From an uncultured Pelagibacteraceae bacterium (GTDB lineage: Bacteria; Pseudomonadota; Alphaproteobacteria; Pelagibacterales; Pelagibacteraceae): a stretch of DNA of 64,000 nucleotides. Positions 63,504 through 64,000 of this stretch are shown piece after piece. Below the pieces are notes generated by a model, which saw only the letters and a list, made by a program, of their open reading frames with translations, searched no databases and was not told the origin of the DNA. The DNA lies in contig CACFSO010000002.1 of assembly GCA_902568975.1 (NCBI GenBank), positions 1-64,000 of the forward strand, given 5' to 3'. A program made the position numbers and the translations under genes. Position 1 is the first letter of the stretch, and the number at the start of each line of letters is the position of its first letter.

Positions 63504-63525
63504 TAACAAATATAAATAAATAATA

Positions 63526-64000
63526 ATGAAATTTACAAGTTCTTTAATTAAAGGCAAATTTATAAAGAGATATAAAAGATTTTTTGTTGATATTGGGTTA
63601 AAAAAACAAATTATTACTGCTCACTGCCCTAATACTGGTTCTATGATGGGTTTATTGAATAAAGGTAACGATGTATGGATAACAAAAAATAATGACCCAA
63701 AACGTAAATTAAAATACACATTAGAGATAATAAAAGTAAAGAGTTCTTTAATTGGAGTAAACACTCATAGGGCTAATAGAATTGTAGAGCATGGTTTAAA
63801 AAATAAACTAATTAAAGAATTTAATAAAGTTAATATTATAAAACCAGAATTTAAGTTTAACCAAGATACTAGGTTTGACTTTTTATGTGACAAAAAAATA
63901 ATTGAAGTTAAAAATGTTACTCTATGTAGAAATAAAAATATTGCTGAATTTCCAGATGCTATTACCTCAAGAGGTTCAAAACACTTAAAAAATTTGATTA
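63526..64000 (+). CDS. sfsA: SfsA family (sugar fermentation stimulation protein homolog), truncated by window edge
   Basis: MKFTSSLIKGKFIKRYKRFFVDIG...AHCPNTGSMMGLLNKGNDVWI...EVKNVTLCRN; runs off the window. Confidence 0.92.
   Translation, partial: MKFTSSLIKGKFIKRYKRFFVDIGLKKQIITAHCPNTGSMMGLLNKGNDVWITKNNDPKRKLKYTLEIIKVKSSLIGVNTHRANRIVEHGLKNKLIKEFNKVNIIKPEFKFNQDTRFDFLCDKKIIEVKNVTLCRNKNIAEFPDAITSRGSKHLKNLI

Overview
This is an AT-rich, densely packed, almost entirely housekeeping segment. Gene order and protein character look like a streamlined alphaproteobacterium of the SAR11/Pelagibacterales type (inference from AT-richness, tiny intergenic gaps, Lys/Asn/Ile-rich proteins and synteny). From left to right it contains: pdxJ(partial)-pyrE-rsh-folK-smpB-dapA; a Slt-type lytic transglycosylase; a SAM methyltransferase; tRNA-Ser; the soxBDAG sarcosine oxidase operon; a MATE transporter; trhO; an O-methyltransferase; gatBAC; ruvX-pyrB-pyrC-like-plsY-topA-small secreted protein-ridA; ugd-galU; panC; mgtE; lipB; an rluC-family gene; and a ~29 kb minus-strand ribosomal/RNA polymerase supercluster (tuf-secE-nusG-rplKAJL-rpoBC-rpsLG-fusA-S10/spc/alpha operons-rplQ). 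Embedded and flanking tRNAs are Trp, Gly, Tyr, Thr and Leu. The right end holds rlmB, nadK, a gamma-glutamylcyclotransferase-like gene, a CinA/MoaB-like gene and partial sfsA. I saw no CRISPR array, transposon, prophage or obvious defence island, and I do not claim a new multi-gene system. The best second-look items are: (1) two perfect 14-bp palindromes in the soxB promoter; (2) a dihydroorotase-like protein lacking the HxH metal motif; (3) a domain-reduced RelA/SpoT protein next to a missing rpoZ; (4) a tRNA-Leu gene whose 5' end contains the stop codon of the upstream CDS and whose CCA end lies 5 nt before nadK; (5) several canonical genes missing at their syntenic sites (rpoZ, rpmD, dprA, second tuf); (6) a small secreted Lys-rich protein coupled to topA.
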